NCBI RefSeq assembly: GCF_002761755.1
Contig: NZ_PEOG01000015.1
Coordinates: forward strand, 43,517 to 107,516
Source of the DNA: Roseateles chitinivorans
GTDB lineage: Bacteria > Pseudomonadota > Gammaproteobacteria > Burkholderiales > Burkholderiaceae_C
DNA length: 64,000 bases
Direction of reading: 5' to 3'
In this document: positions 1 to 9,282 of the stretch, one piece after another
Layout: every line of letters starts with the position of its first letter
Position numbering within the stretch: the stretch's first letter is position 1
Notes under the pieces: generated by a model
What the model saw: the letters and a program-made list of their open reading frames with translations, nothing else
What the model was told of the DNA's origin: nothing
The model's database searches: none
Position numbers and translations under genes: made by a program

Positions 1-2040
1 CTGCCCTGCGGCCACGAGGAGAATTCCTGCGCCCATTGGGCCGACATCGCGGAGCACCGCTACACGGCCTCCCTGCTAACGTTGAAGGAGCCCTGCTGGC
101 TGCTGCTGGCGATGGTGCTGGCTGGCGGTCTCTCATGGCTGGCCTCGCGCCAGTTCGGGGTCAACGCGTTCTCGCTGCACAGCTTGTATGGCAATCGCCT
201 GGTGCGGGCATACCTGGCCGCGAGCCGCCAGGACCGTGATCGGCGTCCGCACTGGTTCACCGGCTTCGACCCCAAGGACGATCTGCCCGTCCACGAGACC
301 TGGCCGAAGCTTCCGCCGCACGCCGGAGGACGGGCCTCGGCATCGGAATCGGAGCCGGGCGCGCCATCGGCTCTCCCCCGGCCACGCCTGATGCAGGTGG
401 TCAACATCGCGCTCAACCTGGTGAAACCCTCCGGCAAGCGGCTGGAGTGGCAGGATCGCAAGGCCGCCGCTTTCACCGTCACGCCGCTGTTCGCGGGCAG
501 CGCCGCCACCGGCTACATCCCCTCCTGGGCCTACCTGCGATCGCCCTACCTCCAGGGGATCAGCCTGGGCGGCGCGATGACCCTTTCGGGCGCGGCCGCC
601 TCGCCCAACATGGGGTATCACAGCTCCGCACCGCTCGCGATCGTGATGACGCTGTTCAACGTGCGCCTGGGCAAGTGGCTGCCCAACCCACGCTGGTTGA
701 GCAAGGCCGGCTGGCCGCCCGAGCGGGACGAGCCCTCGGTGGGACTTCGCGCGCTGTACGACGAGGCGGTCGGATCGACCTCGGATGACACCCGCCACGT
801 CTACCTGTCCGACGGCGGGCACTTCGACAACACCGGGCTGTACGAGATGGTGCGGCGCCGGGTCCGGCGAATCGTCTTCGTCGACGCGGTGGCGGATCCG
901 GACTACCAGTTCGACGACCTGCTCTCCACAGTGCGGCGCATCCGCATCGACATGGGCATCACCATCGAATTCATCTCCGAACTGCCCGGGCCCAAGGACA
1001 AGGGGCGGTCGGGAGCCGCCGTCGGTCTCGCGCACATCCTGTACGCGCAGGCGGACCCCGGCGCCCCCGTCGGCGAGCTGGTACTGATCAAGCCGGTGCT
1101 CGTCCCGGACGACCCCGCCGGGCCGTGGTTGCCACTGGACGTGCGTCGGTACGCGAAGGAAAGCGCCAGGGGCAGGAGCGTGTTTCCGCAGCAGCCGACC
1201 TCCGACCAGTTCTTCGACGAGGCGCAGTTCGAAAGCTACCGCATGCTGGGCCTGCACACCGTGCGCGACGTATACGACCGGCCGAGGAAGCCGCACGACG
1301 ACGGCGGTCCGCCGCCGCCAAAGAGACCGCTGAGGGGTTTCGCGGACCTGGTCACGGCGGTGATCGAGGAAAAAGCGGCGGTGCCCCCGTCGCCCGAAGT
1401 CCCGCCACTCGCTCGCACCGAGGACCGACACCCGTCGAGAGGCGCCGCGGGCGGCTTCAAGTCGCTCCTGCCGGATAGCGCCGGCACGATCGCCGCGACG
1501 GCGCTGGTCAGCGCGGTCACAGTCACGGGCGCCGTGGCCTTGGTCGCGCCGTCGGAGCCGGTCAGGCCCGGCGACAAGTCGACCGTGCCTGTTATCAGCG
1601 ATCCGGCATCGCCGCCGCCGGGTGCGGCATCGACGGCGCTTGACACCTTCGTGAAGCAGGTGGGCAGCGCGGCCAGCGCGGCCGAATCGCTCTCCGGGGC
1701 CGCGACCGAAGCGGCCAGTGCGGCCAGAGCCGCATCCGACGCCCTGCAAGGCGTGGTCTTGATCAGGACGAAGGACGGCACGGTGAACGTGAAGCTGGAG
1801 GGTCCTCAACTCGGCCAGTTGGCGCAGGCAGTCTCGGACAGCAAGCTGACGGCAGAGAAAGCAGCCTCCGCGGCGGAGGCGGCCGCCACATCCGCGAGTC
1901 ATTCATCCACCGCTGCCCAGAAGGCGGCCGAGATGGCGACAGCGCTCGGCGGAGCCACGGGTCAGGTCGCCCGCGTCAACCAGACTCTCAAGCAATCGTC
2001 CCGCGGCGGCGTGCGCAGCGGCGAAGGGGCTGCGCCATGA
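1..2040 (+). CDS. Large patatin-like phospholipase, membrane-associated (5' end missing)
   Basis: The frame is open from the first base, so the N-terminal part, expected to hold the GXSXG nucleophile, lies outside the window; 679 residues remain. A hydrophobic stretch (about residues 33-44, LLLAMVLAGG) precedes a block typical of large bacterial patatin-like proteins (GVNAFSLHSLYGNRLVRAY). The motif SDGGHFDNTG at residues 270-279 supplies the Asp (D271) of the patatin Ser-Asp dyad. Such enzymes cleave acyl chains from membrane lipids. Beyond about residue 440 the protein becomes Pro-rich, crosses one hydrophobic segment (nt about 1487-1555) and ends in a long Ala/Ser/Glu tail likely to be helical or coiled-coil. 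The stop overlaps the next start (ATGA), so the downstream lipoprotein is probably co-translated. The family is clear from the DGG block; the substrate is unknown. Confidence 0.85.
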   Translation: MPCGHEENSCAHWADIAEHRYTASLLTLKEPCWLLLAMVLAGGLSWLASRQFGVNAFSLHSLYGNRLVRAYLAASRQDRDRRPHWFTGFDPKDDLPVHETWPKLPPHAGGRASASESEPGAPSALPRPRLMQVVNIALNLVKPSGKRLEWQDRKAAAFTVTPLFAGSAATGYIPSWAYLRSPYLQGISLGGAMTLSGAAASPNMGYHSSAPLAIVMTLFNVRLGKWLPNPRWLSKAGWPPERDEPSVGLRALYDEAVGSTSDDTRHVYLSDGGHFDNTGLYEMVRRRVRRIVFVDAVADPDYQFDDLLSTVRRIRIDMGITIEFISELPGPKDKGRSGAAVGLAHILYAQADPGAPVGELVLIKPVLVPDDPAGPWLPLDVRRYAKESARGRSVFPQQPTSDQFFDEAQFESYRMLGLHTVRDVYDRPRKPHDDGGPPPPKRPLRGFADLVTAVIEEKAAVPPSPEVPPLARTEDRHPSRGAAGGFKSLLPDSAGTIAATALVSAVTVTGAVALVAPSEPVRPGDKSTVPVISDPASPPPGAASTALDTFVKQVGSAASAAESLSGAATEAASAARAASDALQGVVLIRTKDGTVNVKLEGPQLGQLAQAVSDSKLTAEKAASAAEAAATSASHSSTAAQKAAEMATALGGATGQVARVNQTLKQSSRGGVRSGEGAAP

Positions 2041-2603
2041 GGGCGGGATGCTGCGCCCATCGCCTCCTCGCCCTCTCGGTGGTTCTCAGCTTGGCCGCCT
2101 GCGCACCGATGCCGCGCCTGAGCGCGAGGTGGTACGCGACCATCGACGAGGAGCGCATCCCCGACCTGCGGCCACCCGACGATGCGAAGCCTTACCAGCG
2201 CCTGGTGCTCGGCATCCTGAATCGCGATCACACGCCGATCACCATCAGCGACCTGCGATTGAATCCAGCTTGGCCCGGCGGAGAAGTCCCGAAGGATGCC
2301 AGTTGGCCCGTGCCTATTGGCGGCGAGGTGAAGCTGGCGCCCGGCGAGATGCTGTTGGTCGAAGTCGAGAAGAAGCCGCTTCCGCCGGCCATCGACCCGG
2401 ACGCACGCTCCGTGTGGCAGTGCAGGTTCCCGACGCGGGCGACGATGAACGTGGCCTATCGGCAGCAGATCGTGGGCCAGCAGGGCATGCAGATGAACGA
2501 CGCGTTCACGCTCGAGATTCCGGATCCCATGCCCTCGGCGCTCGCCTACGGTTGGACCCTGTGCTCGGCATTGAGGTCCAGGGAGGGCCCGGCCACGCCG
2601 TGA
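2037..2603 (+). CDS. Predicted lipoprotein of unknown function
   Basis: A 188-residue protein whose ATG overlaps the stop of the patatin-like gene. The N terminus is a type II signal peptide: a basic start, a hydrophobic core (LLALSVVLSL) and the lipobox LAAC with the acylated Cys at residue 22. The mature part is predicted to be a soluble envelope domain. It contains ERIPDLRPPDDAKPYQRLVLG near residues 39-59 and a segment resembling a surface-exposed beta domain. I do not recognise the family. Overlap with a membrane phospholipase suggests an envelope partner. It ends 9 bp before the stop of a convergent gene. Confidence 0.8.
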   Translation: MRAGCCAHRLLALSVVLSLAACAPMPRLSARWYATIDEERIPDLRPPDDAKPYQRLVLGILNRDHTPITISDLRLNPAWPGGEVPKDASWPVPIGGEVKLAPGEMLLVEVEKKPLPPAIDPDARSVWQCRFPTRATMNVAYRQQIVGQQGMQMNDAFTLEIPDPMPSALAYGWTLCSALRSREGPATP

Positions 2604-2612
2604 TCGGCGCCT

Positions 2613-3911
2613 TCACGCCACCAGCCGCGGCGGCCCCGGCGGATTCGGCGGCATCTGCAGCGCGAAGCCGCCGGCGCGCTTGCGCATCGTCGCCGGATCG
2701 ACCTGCGGCGCCTGCGCCGGCCAGTCGAAGAACTTCTGGATCTCGCTGCGCCGCGCCAGCGTGTCGGCCATGCCCAGCGTGATCAGCTCGCTGGTGTACT
2801 CGGGCTCGAAGAGCAGGTAGCTGACCAGCGCCGAGCCGCTGGCCGAAGCGCCCTCGCCCGACACGCCGATGCCTCGCAGCAACCCTCGGATCGGCGGCGG
2901 CAATGCGCCCTGGTGCTCGGCCGCCAGGCTGTCCAGCGGCCGGCTCGGCGCGATGACCAGGGCCTCGATCGGCTTGAGCGGCGTATTGCGCAACGCTTCT
3001 TCCGGCAGCAGCGCCAGCGTGCTGTTGATGCGCTTGAGCCGTTCGATGTCCACGGCCAGCGCGTCCAGGAAGATGTTGGACAGCGCATGCCCGGCGATCT
3101 GCGCCAGGCTCGGATGCCCGGTCGGCGTCGGGCCATGCTGCCCCTCGCCACCGGCCTCGTGCATGCGGCCGGCCCCGATCACCAGCACCTTCTCCGCGCC
3201 CAGATGCACGGCCGGCGAGATCGGCGCCGTCTGCCGCATCGAGCCGTCGCCGAACCACTCGACCGCGCCGCCCAGGTCGAGCGGCTCGGCCGGGAAGATG
3301 AACGGGATGGCCGACGACGCGACCAGGTGCTCGATCGACAGGCGCGGGATGCGTGTGGCGATGCGCTGGGTGCGCACCCAGGGCTCCCGCTGCTGGTGGG
3401 TCTGATAGAAGGTGACGTGGTGGCCCGAGGTGTAGCTGGACCCGGTCACGGCCAGCGCGTCGATGTAGCCCTTGGCCAGCATGTCGTCCAGCCGGTCCAT
3501 CTTGATCCACTGGGCGAGCAGGCCGCGCAGCGGCGTGTTGTCGAGCAGGCTGCGCGGGCGGGTGCGGCGCCAGCGGTTCAGCGCCCAGCCCAGCGACACC
3601 ATCGTCAGCCACTTTGCGCCGGAGCGGATCACTCCCAGCGAATCGGCGGCATAGACCTGGTTGACGTGGATGTTCTGCCAGATGTACATCAGCCCGTCGA
3701 CCGCGGAGCAGAAGTCGTCGGCCTGGCAGGCCAGCGTGGCAGCGTTGATCGCGCCGGCGGAGGTGCCGGCAATCACCTGGAAGGGGTTGTCGCCGGTGGT
3801 GCAGGCGTCGCGCCGGAGCTGCGCGATGGCCGCGAGCACGCCGACCTGATAGGCCGCGCGAGCCCCCCCTCCGGTAAGGATGAGGCCTGTCTTGGGCTTG
3901 GCATCCTGCAT
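2613..3911 (-). CDS. Patatin-like phospholipase
   Basis: A 432-residue cytosolic-looking protein with a complete patatin domain at the N terminus. It has the oxyanion-hole glycine run TGGGARAAYQ (residues 13-22), the nucleophile elbow GTSAG (49-53, Ser51) and the catalytic Asp in GDGS (D222). This Ser-Asp dyad hydrolyses acyl esters of phospholipids. It lacks the eukaryotic-like N-terminal TM block of the larger patatin protein at the start of the window, so the two are separate subfamilies. The C-terminal 150 residues are family-typical alpha-helical sequence without a clear extra domain. ATG start; no convincing signal peptide. Transcription converges with the lipoprotein gene and no clear terminator lies between them. 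Confidence 0.88.
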   Translation of the reverse strand: MQDAKPKTGLILTGGGARAAYQVGVLAAIAQLRRDACTTGDNPFQVIAGTSAGAINAATLACQADDFCSAVDGLMYIWQNIHVNQVYAADSLGVIRSGAKWLTMVSLGWALNRWRRTRPRSLLDNTPLRGLLAQWIKMDRLDDMLAKGYIDALAVTGSSYTSGHHVTFYQTHQQREPWVRTQRIATRIPRLSIEHLVASSAIPFIFPAEPLDLGGAVEWFGDGSMRQTAPISPAVHLGAEKVLVIGAGRMHEAGGEGQHGPTPTGHPSLAQIAGHALSNIFLDALAVDIERLKRINSTLALLPEEALRNTPLKPIEALVIAPSRPLDSLAAEHQGALPPPIRGLLRGIGVSGEGASASGSALVSYLLFEPEYTSELITLGMADTLARRSEIQKFFDWPAQAPQVDPATMRKRAGGFALQMPPNPPGPPRLVA

Positions 3912-3984
3912 GGATGCCAGCTTACGCCCGCCGTCCGGAATTGATGTCGCTCAAAGACCCGTCAAATGGGGGATGGCGTGCAGG

Positions 3985-5256
3985 TCAGCGACGACGCGCG
4001 CCACGGCGCTCTGGCGCACCGGGCGGGCGCTCGATGTCCATCCAGGCGGGTGACTGGAAGGGCAGCACGTCCTCGGTGAAGCCCGCCGCCTCCACCTGCT
4101 GAGCCCACAGGTCTGGCGCGCGCCGACGGGCCTGTGCGATGTACTCGCGCGCCTCCTCCTCGTCGTAGCCGTAATCCCGGCAGGCCTCGAGCAGGTTGAA
4201 GACCGCGCCCAACGCGGCGTAGGTCTTCGACCGGGAAATGTCCATCGACTGGTTGCCCGCGAATCCGATGCCGTACGGCGCGATGTCGAAGGCCGGCGAC
4301 AGGGTCCATGCCGAGCCGTCGAAAACGACCCCGGTGTTGCGCGGGTGGTCATCGCCGTTGCCCAGCACCGTGTTCACCACGATGCGACGGAACAACTCGC
4401 GCTTCGCCTCGGCGACCTGGTCGGCCGCAGCTCGCCCCCCCCATCGCTGCAGTTCATGGGAGAGCGCGACATAGGACCGCTCACGACTGCCCCGCAACTG
4501 CTTGTCCAGACCCAGCACCGTATGCGCGCTGGCGTAGAGGCGGCGCGTCACCCTTCCGTCTGGCAGCACGTCACGATCGAATCGCCGCACGAGGATCACC
4601 TCCCGGTCTTCGACGCGCCGGAACTGCGTCTGCGCCACGTTCACTCCGAGCCCGGCTGCGACCCGCATGGCCACGAACTCCCGCAGCGGCGAATGCGGAC
4701 GGTCGCCGCGATCCTGCAGCTTGGCGAGCCACTGCTGCCCCTCATGAAGCACCGTCAGCTTGGGGCGCTCGCCGCCGGCACTCGTGCCAACGATGCCCTT
4801 GACCTCACGCACGGCATCGCTGGCCGGCCGCGTGTCCGGCACCGCCGCGAGGACCGACAACAGGTCTTTGGACGATGGGCATTGGAAGTCCTGCTTGCGT
4901 GACACGTCCTCGCAAACCGCTATGGCGCCGACGGCGTCGCCTTCGGACTCTTCCAGCACGGCCAGGTGGTCGTCGACGCCGACCCGACGCACATTGACCA
5001 GCAGATCCAGCCCGTAGCCTTCCGGCTTGGCATCGCGGATGACACCAAAGAGTCCGTCCTGCTTCACCTCCCGGATCGCCCTGCTCCGTGCGCCGACCGG
5101 CAGATGGATCGGATCCAGCGCGAGATCCTGCGCGTCGAGATAGTGCTGCCGGTATTCAAAGGTGCCGATGGTTCCCGTCAGTGAGAACAGACCGCACTCG
5201 GTCGGCTCCGGGTCTCCCGGCAGCCAGACCCAGACCGGCTTGCTGCTGCCGCTCAT
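3985..5256 (-). CDS. hipA: HipA-family serine/threonine kinase toxin
   Basis: A 423-residue HipA-type kinase. An N-terminal HipA_N-like region (about 1-120, with LPVGARSR at 52-59 and RDAKPEGYG at 74-82) precedes the kinase core. The core has the Gly-rich loop GTSAGGERPK (157-166), the ATP-lysine in WLAKLQ (K179), the catalytic loop NGDDHPRN (300-307) and the metal-binding Asp in PAFDIAP (D324). HipA kinases phosphorylate a cellular target (GltX in Escherichia coli) and cause growth arrest; the target here is unknown. The start overlaps the end of the antitoxin gene by ATGA, the usual hipB-hipA order, so the toxin is made from the autoregulated antitoxin transcript. All key residues are present, so it should be active. 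Confidence 0.9.
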   Translation of the reverse strand: MSGSSKPVWVWLPGDPEPTECGLFSLTGTIGTFEYRQHYLDAQDLALDPIHLPVGARSRAIREVKQDGLFGVIRDAKPEGYGLDLLVNVRRVGVDDHLAVLEESEGDAVGAIAVCEDVSRKQDFQCPSSKDLLSVLAAVPDTRPASDAVREVKGIVGTSAGGERPKLTVLHEGQQWLAKLQDRGDRPHSPLREFVAMRVAAGLGVNVAQTQFRRVEDREVILVRRFDRDVLPDGRVTRRLYASAHTVLGLDKQLRGSRERSYVALSHELQRWGGRAAADQVAEAKRELFRRIVVNTVLGNGDDHPRNTGVVFDGSAWTLSPAFDIAPYGIGFAGNQSMDISRSKTYAALGAVFNLLEACRDYGYDEEEAREYIAQARRRAPDLWAQQVEAAGFTEDVLPFQSPAWMDIERPPGAPERRGARRR

Positions 5257-5573
5257 CGAGCGCTCCGCCTCGGTCGCACAGCCCGTGGGACCGAATCCGC
5301 CATCAGCTCGGTCAATTCCTTGTCGGAACCGAGCCGCGCCAGGGTATCGAAGGTGTCTTCAAGTCCCAGCGCCCACAGGACCATGAGCACGGACCCGATC
5401 TGCACTGTCGGCGCGCCCTTCTCGATCGCCAGCAAAGTGCTGAGCCCGATGCCTGCCTTGGCTGCCAAGTCCGGCTGGGTGACGCGACGTGCCCGGCGCA
5501 CCAGCGATATCCGCTGACCAAGGTCGATCAGCGCGTCTTCAACAACGAAGGGGTGTCCTTTTACAGTCTTCAT
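5253..5573 (-). CDS. hipB: HipB-family antitoxin, XRE helix-turn-helix
   Basis: A 106-residue protein with an HTH_3/XRE domain at about residues 17-75. It includes the recognition segment VTQPDLAAKAGIGLSTLLAI and the typical IEKG turn. HipB proteins bind palindromes in their own promoter and neutralise HipA. The C-terminal tail is Arg-rich (RAVRPRRSAR). The ATG at 5573 lies directly beside a perfect 9-bp inverted repeat. No Shine-Dalgarno sequence precedes it, which fits a leaderless transcript (see promoter entry). Confidence 0.88.
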   Translation of the reverse strand: MKTVKGHPFVVEDALIDLGQRISLVRRARRVTQPDLAAKAGIGLSTLLAIEKGAPTVQIGSVLMVLWALGLEDTFDTLARLGSDKELTELMADSVPRAVRPRRSAR

Positions 5574-5576
5574 ATA

Positions 5577-5603
5577 GCAAGATTTATAGGCTCAAAATCT
5601 TGC
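5577..5603. promoter_or_regulatory. hipBA operator: perfect 9-bp inverted repeat
   Basis: GCAAGATTT at 5577-5585 and AAATCTTGC at 5595-5603 are exact reverse complements separated by 9 bp. The block is AT-rich in a roughly 70% GC region. It covers the predicted -10 and nearly the whole spacer of the hipB promoter, so binding by HipB would block RNA polymerase. Assignment to HipB is inference from position. Confidence 0.75.
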
Positions 5604-5611
5604 CAAAGCAA
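5583..5611 (-). promoter_or_regulatory. Sigma-70-type promoter of hipBA, likely leaderless
   Basis: Read on the minus strand, TTGCTT (5611-5606) is followed after exactly 17 bp by TATAAA (5588-5583). Transcription would begin about 7 nt further on, within 1-4 nt of the hipB ATG at 5573. That leaves no room for a ribosome binding site, so a leaderless mRNA is predicted. Confidence 0.65.
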
Positions 5612-5646
5612 CATTAAATCATTCATGCGGCGGATAGACAGACGAC

Positions 5647-8600
5647 TCAACCTCCTTCGGAATACACGATCTCCGCCGGCTTGAGTTGCTCCAGCGCCTC
5701 GTCGCTGGGCCAGAACTTGCCCGCGCCGCCCAGGCCGAGCTCCGCCGTCGCGCCCGCGCGCTTGATCGGAATGCGCAGTTCCAGCCCCTGGCTCAGCACG
5801 CCCTGCTCGGTCTCCACCCGCTTGGCCGGCCAGCTCTTGATCAGCTCCAGCACCGTCGCGGCCGGCAGGTTGGGCGCCGTGCGCAGGTAACGTCCGAAGC
5901 GCGCCCGCGCCGCCGCCAGGCTGAACACCTGCTGCACGTTCATCCGCAGCCCGCCGGAGAAGCGGTCGTTCTGCACCTTGCCCACCGCGATGATCAACTC
6001 GTCTTCGGTCAACAGCTCCTTGTTGGCATTGAGCAGTTCCTCGTTGGCCACCGCCTCGATCGCGTCGGTCTTGTCGTCGATCTTGAAGATCGCCACCCGA
6101 CCGCGGGAACCATTGATCACCCGCATGTCGGACACGATGCCCGCCACCGTCGTCGGCTCGCGGCTGTCCTGCAGGTCGACGATCCGGCGCTTGACCATCT
6201 TGCGCAGCTCCGTCTCCGCCTGGTCGAACAGGTGGCCCGACAGGTAGAAGCCGATCGCCGTCTTCTCCAGGCTCAGCCGCTCCTTGATGCCCCACGGCGG
6301 CACGTCGACGAAATCGGGCTCGGCCGTCGACGAACCATGGGTGCCGTCGAAATCGAACAGGCCGCCCTGGTTGGCGTTCTGCGCCAGGTTGTCCGCGTAG
6401 GTATAGCCCAGCGACACGCTGGCCAGCAGCCGTGCGCGGTCAGGATGCAGCGCATCGAAGGCGCCGGCCTTGATCAGCGCCTCCACCACCCGCTTGTTGA
6501 CCGCCTTGCGGTCGACCCGCGCGCAGAAGTCGAAGAAGCTGGTGAACGGGCCGCCCTCGGTGCGGGCACGCACGATGGCCTCGATGGCGCCGGCGCCGGT
6601 GCCCTTGATTGCGCCCAGGCTGTAGTTGATCTTGCGCGCGCGCGGCGTGACACCCGGCTTCGCGCCCTCCTTCGGCGCCGTGCGCGTCGTGCCTTCGTCC
6701 GCGCCCATGGGCTCGAAGCGGCCCACGCCCAGGTTGATGTTGGGCGGCTCGAACTCGATGCCGAACAGCTTGGCGTCGTTCATGAGCACCTTGAGCTTGT
6801 CCGTGTCGTCCGATTCGATCGTCATGTTCGCGGCGAAGAACTCCGCCGTGAAATGGACCTTCAGCCAGCCGGTGTGATACGCCAGCAGCGAGTAGGCGGC
6901 CGCGTGCGACTTGTTGAAGCCATAGCCCGCGAACTTCTCCATCAGGTCGAAGACCTCGTCGGCCTTGTCCTGGTCGATGCCCTTCTCGGCCGCGCCCTTG
7001 CGGAACAGGTCGCGGTGCATGGCCATCTCTTCGGCCTTCTTCTTGCCCATCGCCCGGCGCAGCATGTCCGCGCCGCCGAGCGAGTAGCCGCCCAGCACCT
7101 GGGCGGTCTGCATCACCTGCTCCTGGTAGACCATGATCCCGTAGGTCTCGGCCAGCACCGGCTCCACCAGCGGATGCGGGTACTCCACCACCTCCTTGCC
7201 GTGCTTGCGCGCGACGAAGCTGGGGATCAGGTCCATCGGGCCCGGCCGGTACAGCGCGTTCAGCGCGATCAGGTCCTCCAGCCGCGAGGGCTTGGCGTCC
7301 TTGAGCATGCGCTGCATGCCGCTGGATTCGAACTGGAACACCGACTCGGTCAGGCCGTCGGAGAACAGCTTGTAGGTCCGCTTGTCGTCCAGCGGGATGG
7401 TTTCGAAGGCGAAGTCGGCATGCTCGGGATAGCGGGCGACGATGAAGTCCTTGGCCAGCTCGAGGATGGTCAGCGTCGCCAGTCCCAGGAAGTCGAACTT
7501 CACCAGGCCGATGGCCTCGACGTCGTCCTTGTCGTACTGGCTGACCGCCGAGGTCGAGCCCGGCTGCTGGTACTGCGGGCAGAAGTCGGTGATCTTGCCC
7601 GGCGCGATCAGCACGCCACCGGCGTGCATGCCGATCGAGCGCACCGTGCCCTCGACCCGGGCTGCCATCTCGAGCAGGCCGGCGACCTCCTCGTCCTGCG
7701 CCTCACGCTCCTCGATCTCGGGCGACTCGTGGCGCGCGTAGACCATCTTGGCCTTGTCCGGATCGAAGTCCGGCGGCAGCTTGGCCAGCGTCACCGTCTT
7801 GCCCGGGGGCGCCGGCACCAGCTTGGCGATCGAGTCGACATGGCCGAAGCCCATGCCCAGCACCCGCCCGATGTCGCGCAGCGCGCCCTTGGCCGCCATC
7901 GTGCCGAAGGTCGCGATCTGGCTGACCGCCGGCCGGCCGTACTTGTCCTTGACGTACTCGATCACCCGGTCGCGGTTGCCCTGGCAGAAGTCGATGTCGA
8001 AGTCGGGCATCGAGACCCGCTCGGGGTTCAGGAAGCGCTCGAACAGCAGGTTGTACTGCAGCGGGTCCAGGTCGGTGATCAGCAGCACGTACGCGACCAG
8101 CGAGCCCGCGCCCGAGCCCCGGCCCGGCCCCACCGGGCAGCCGTTGTTCTTGGCCCAGCGGATGAAGTCACCCACGATGAGGAAGTAGCCGGGGAAGCCC
8201 ATCTTGATGATGGTCTCGAGCTCGAACTCCAGCCGGTCCACATAGCGCTGGCGCACCGCCTCGCGCTTCGCGGGATCGGGGTACAGCAGGTTCAGCCGGT
8301 CCTCCAGGCCCTCGTAGGAGAGCATGCGGAAGTACTGCTCCATCGGCATCGGCGTGCCGTCGGCCTGGATCGGCGTCGGGAAGTTGGGCAGTTGCGGCTT
8401 GCCCAGCACCAGCGTCAGGCTGCAGCGCCGGGCGATCTCCACCGTGTTGGCGATCGCGCTGGGCAGGTCGGCGAAGAGCTTCTCCATCTCCGCCTGCGAC
8501 TTGAAGTGCTGGCTCGGCAGGAAGCGCTTGACCCGCTTGGGATTGGCCAGCGTTTCGCCGTCGGCGATGCAGATGCGGGCCTCGTGCGCCTCGAAGTCGT

Positions 8601-9213
8601 CCTCGTTCAGGAACTGGATCGGATGCGTCGCCACGACCGGCAGCTTCGCCTTGGCGGCCAGCGGCACCAGCTGGCGCAGCAGCGCCTCCTGCCCGGGCAG
8701 GCCGGCGCGCTGCAGCTCGATGTAGAAGCGCCCCGGATAGATCGCGGACAAACGCCGCGCCCAGTCCAGGGCCTTGGCCTCGTCGCCGGCGATCAGCGCC
8801 TGGCCGACCGGTCCGAACTGCATGCCGCCCAGGCAGATCAGGCCCTCGTTCAGTTCCTGCATCCACTCCAGCTTCAGCAGCGCCTGGTTGCGCTGCACGT
8901 TCTGGATCCACGCCCGCGACAGCAGCTCGCTCAGGTTGAGGTAGCCCTGGAAGTTCTGCACCAGCAGCAGCACGCGGCTGGGCGGCTTGTCGCTGGCGTC
9001 CGGCTCCAGCCAGACCTCGGCGCCGAGGACCGGCTTGACGCCCTTCTTGCGGCAGGCGTTGTAGAACTTCACGCCGCCGAACATGTTCGCGAGGTCGGTC
9101 AGCCCCAGGGCGACCTGACCGTCCTTGGCCGCCGCGCTGGCGGCGTCGTCGATGCGCAGGGTGCCGTCGACGACGGAATACTCGGTATGGGTGCGGAGGT
9201 GAACGAAAGCCAT
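5647..9213 (-). CDS. dnaE: DNA polymerase III subunit alpha
   Basis: A full-length 1188-residue replicative polymerase. The PHP domain starts with MAFVHLRTHTEYS, as in most betaproteobacterial DnaE. The polymerase core carries GPGRGSGAGSLVAY (363-376) and PDFDIDFCQGNRDR (403-416), whose D404 and D406 are two of the three metal-binding aspartates; the third is expected in VKFDFLGL. The family-typical C-terminal tail with an OB-fold like region (TVAGIVSDMRV...) is present. It elongates DNA within the Pol III holoenzyme. Its 3' end lies 73 bp from hipB, and the hipBA promoter sits in that gap. Confidence 0.97.
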   Translation of the reverse strand: MAFVHLRTHTEYSVVDGTLRIDDAASAAAKDGQVALGLTDLANMFGGVKFYNACRKKGVKPVLGAEVWLEPDASDKPPSRVLLLVQNFQGYLNLSELLSRAWIQNVQRNQALLKLEWMQELNEGLICLGGMQFGPVGQALIAGDEAKALDWARRLSAIYPGRFYIELQRAGLPGQEALLRQLVPLAAKAKLPVVATHPIQFLNEDDFEAHEARICIADGETLANPKRVKRFLPSQHFKSQAEMEKLFADLPSAIANTVEIARRCSLTLVLGKPQLPNFPTPIQADGTPMPMEQYFRMLSYEGLEDRLNLLYPDPAKREAVRQRYVDRLEFELETIIKMGFPGYFLIVGDFIRWAKNNGCPVGPGRGSGAGSLVAYVLLITDLDPLQYNLLFERFLNPERVSMPDFDIDFCQGNRDRVIEYVKDKYGRPAVSQIATFGTMAAKGALRDIGRVLGMGFGHVDSIAKLVPAPPGKTVTLAKLPPDFDPDKAKMVYARHESPEIEEREAQDEEVAGLLEMAARVEGTVRSIGMHAGGVLIAPGKITDFCPQYQQPGSTSAVSQYDKDDVEAIGLVKFDFLGLATLTILELAKDFIVARYPEHADFAFETIPLDDKRTYKLFSDGLTESVFQFESSGMQRMLKDAKPSRLEDLIALNALYRPGPMDLIPSFVARKHGKEVVEYPHPLVEPVLAETYGIMVYQEQVMQTAQVLGGYSLGGADMLRRAMGKKKAEEMAMHRDLFRKGAAEKGIDQDKADEVFDLMEKFAGYGFNKSHAAAYSLLAYHTGWLKVHFTAEFFAANMTIESDDTDKLKVLMNDAKLFGIEFEPPNINLGVGRFEPMGADEGTTRTAPKEGAKPGVTPRARKINYSLGAIKGTGAGAIEAIVRARTEGGPFTSFFDFCARVDRKAVNKRVVEALIKAGAFDALHPDRARLLASVSLGYTYADNLAQNANQGGLFDFDGTHGSSTAEPDFVDVPPWGIKERLSLEKTAIGFYLSGHLFDQAETELRKMVKRRIVDLQDSREPTTVAGIVSDMRVINGSRGRVAIFKIDDKTDAIEAVANEELLNANKELLTEDELIIAVGKVQNDRFSGGLRMNVQQVFSLAAARARFGRYLRTAPNLPAATVLELIKSWPAKRVETEQGVLSQGLELRIPIKRAGATAELGLGGAGKFWPSDEALEQLKPAEIVYSEGG

Positions 9214-9282
9214 CGGCGGATTGTAAGAAGGCTATGCTCGCCCCCCATCGAACACACCCCGCGGAGCGCCCGCACCACGAGC

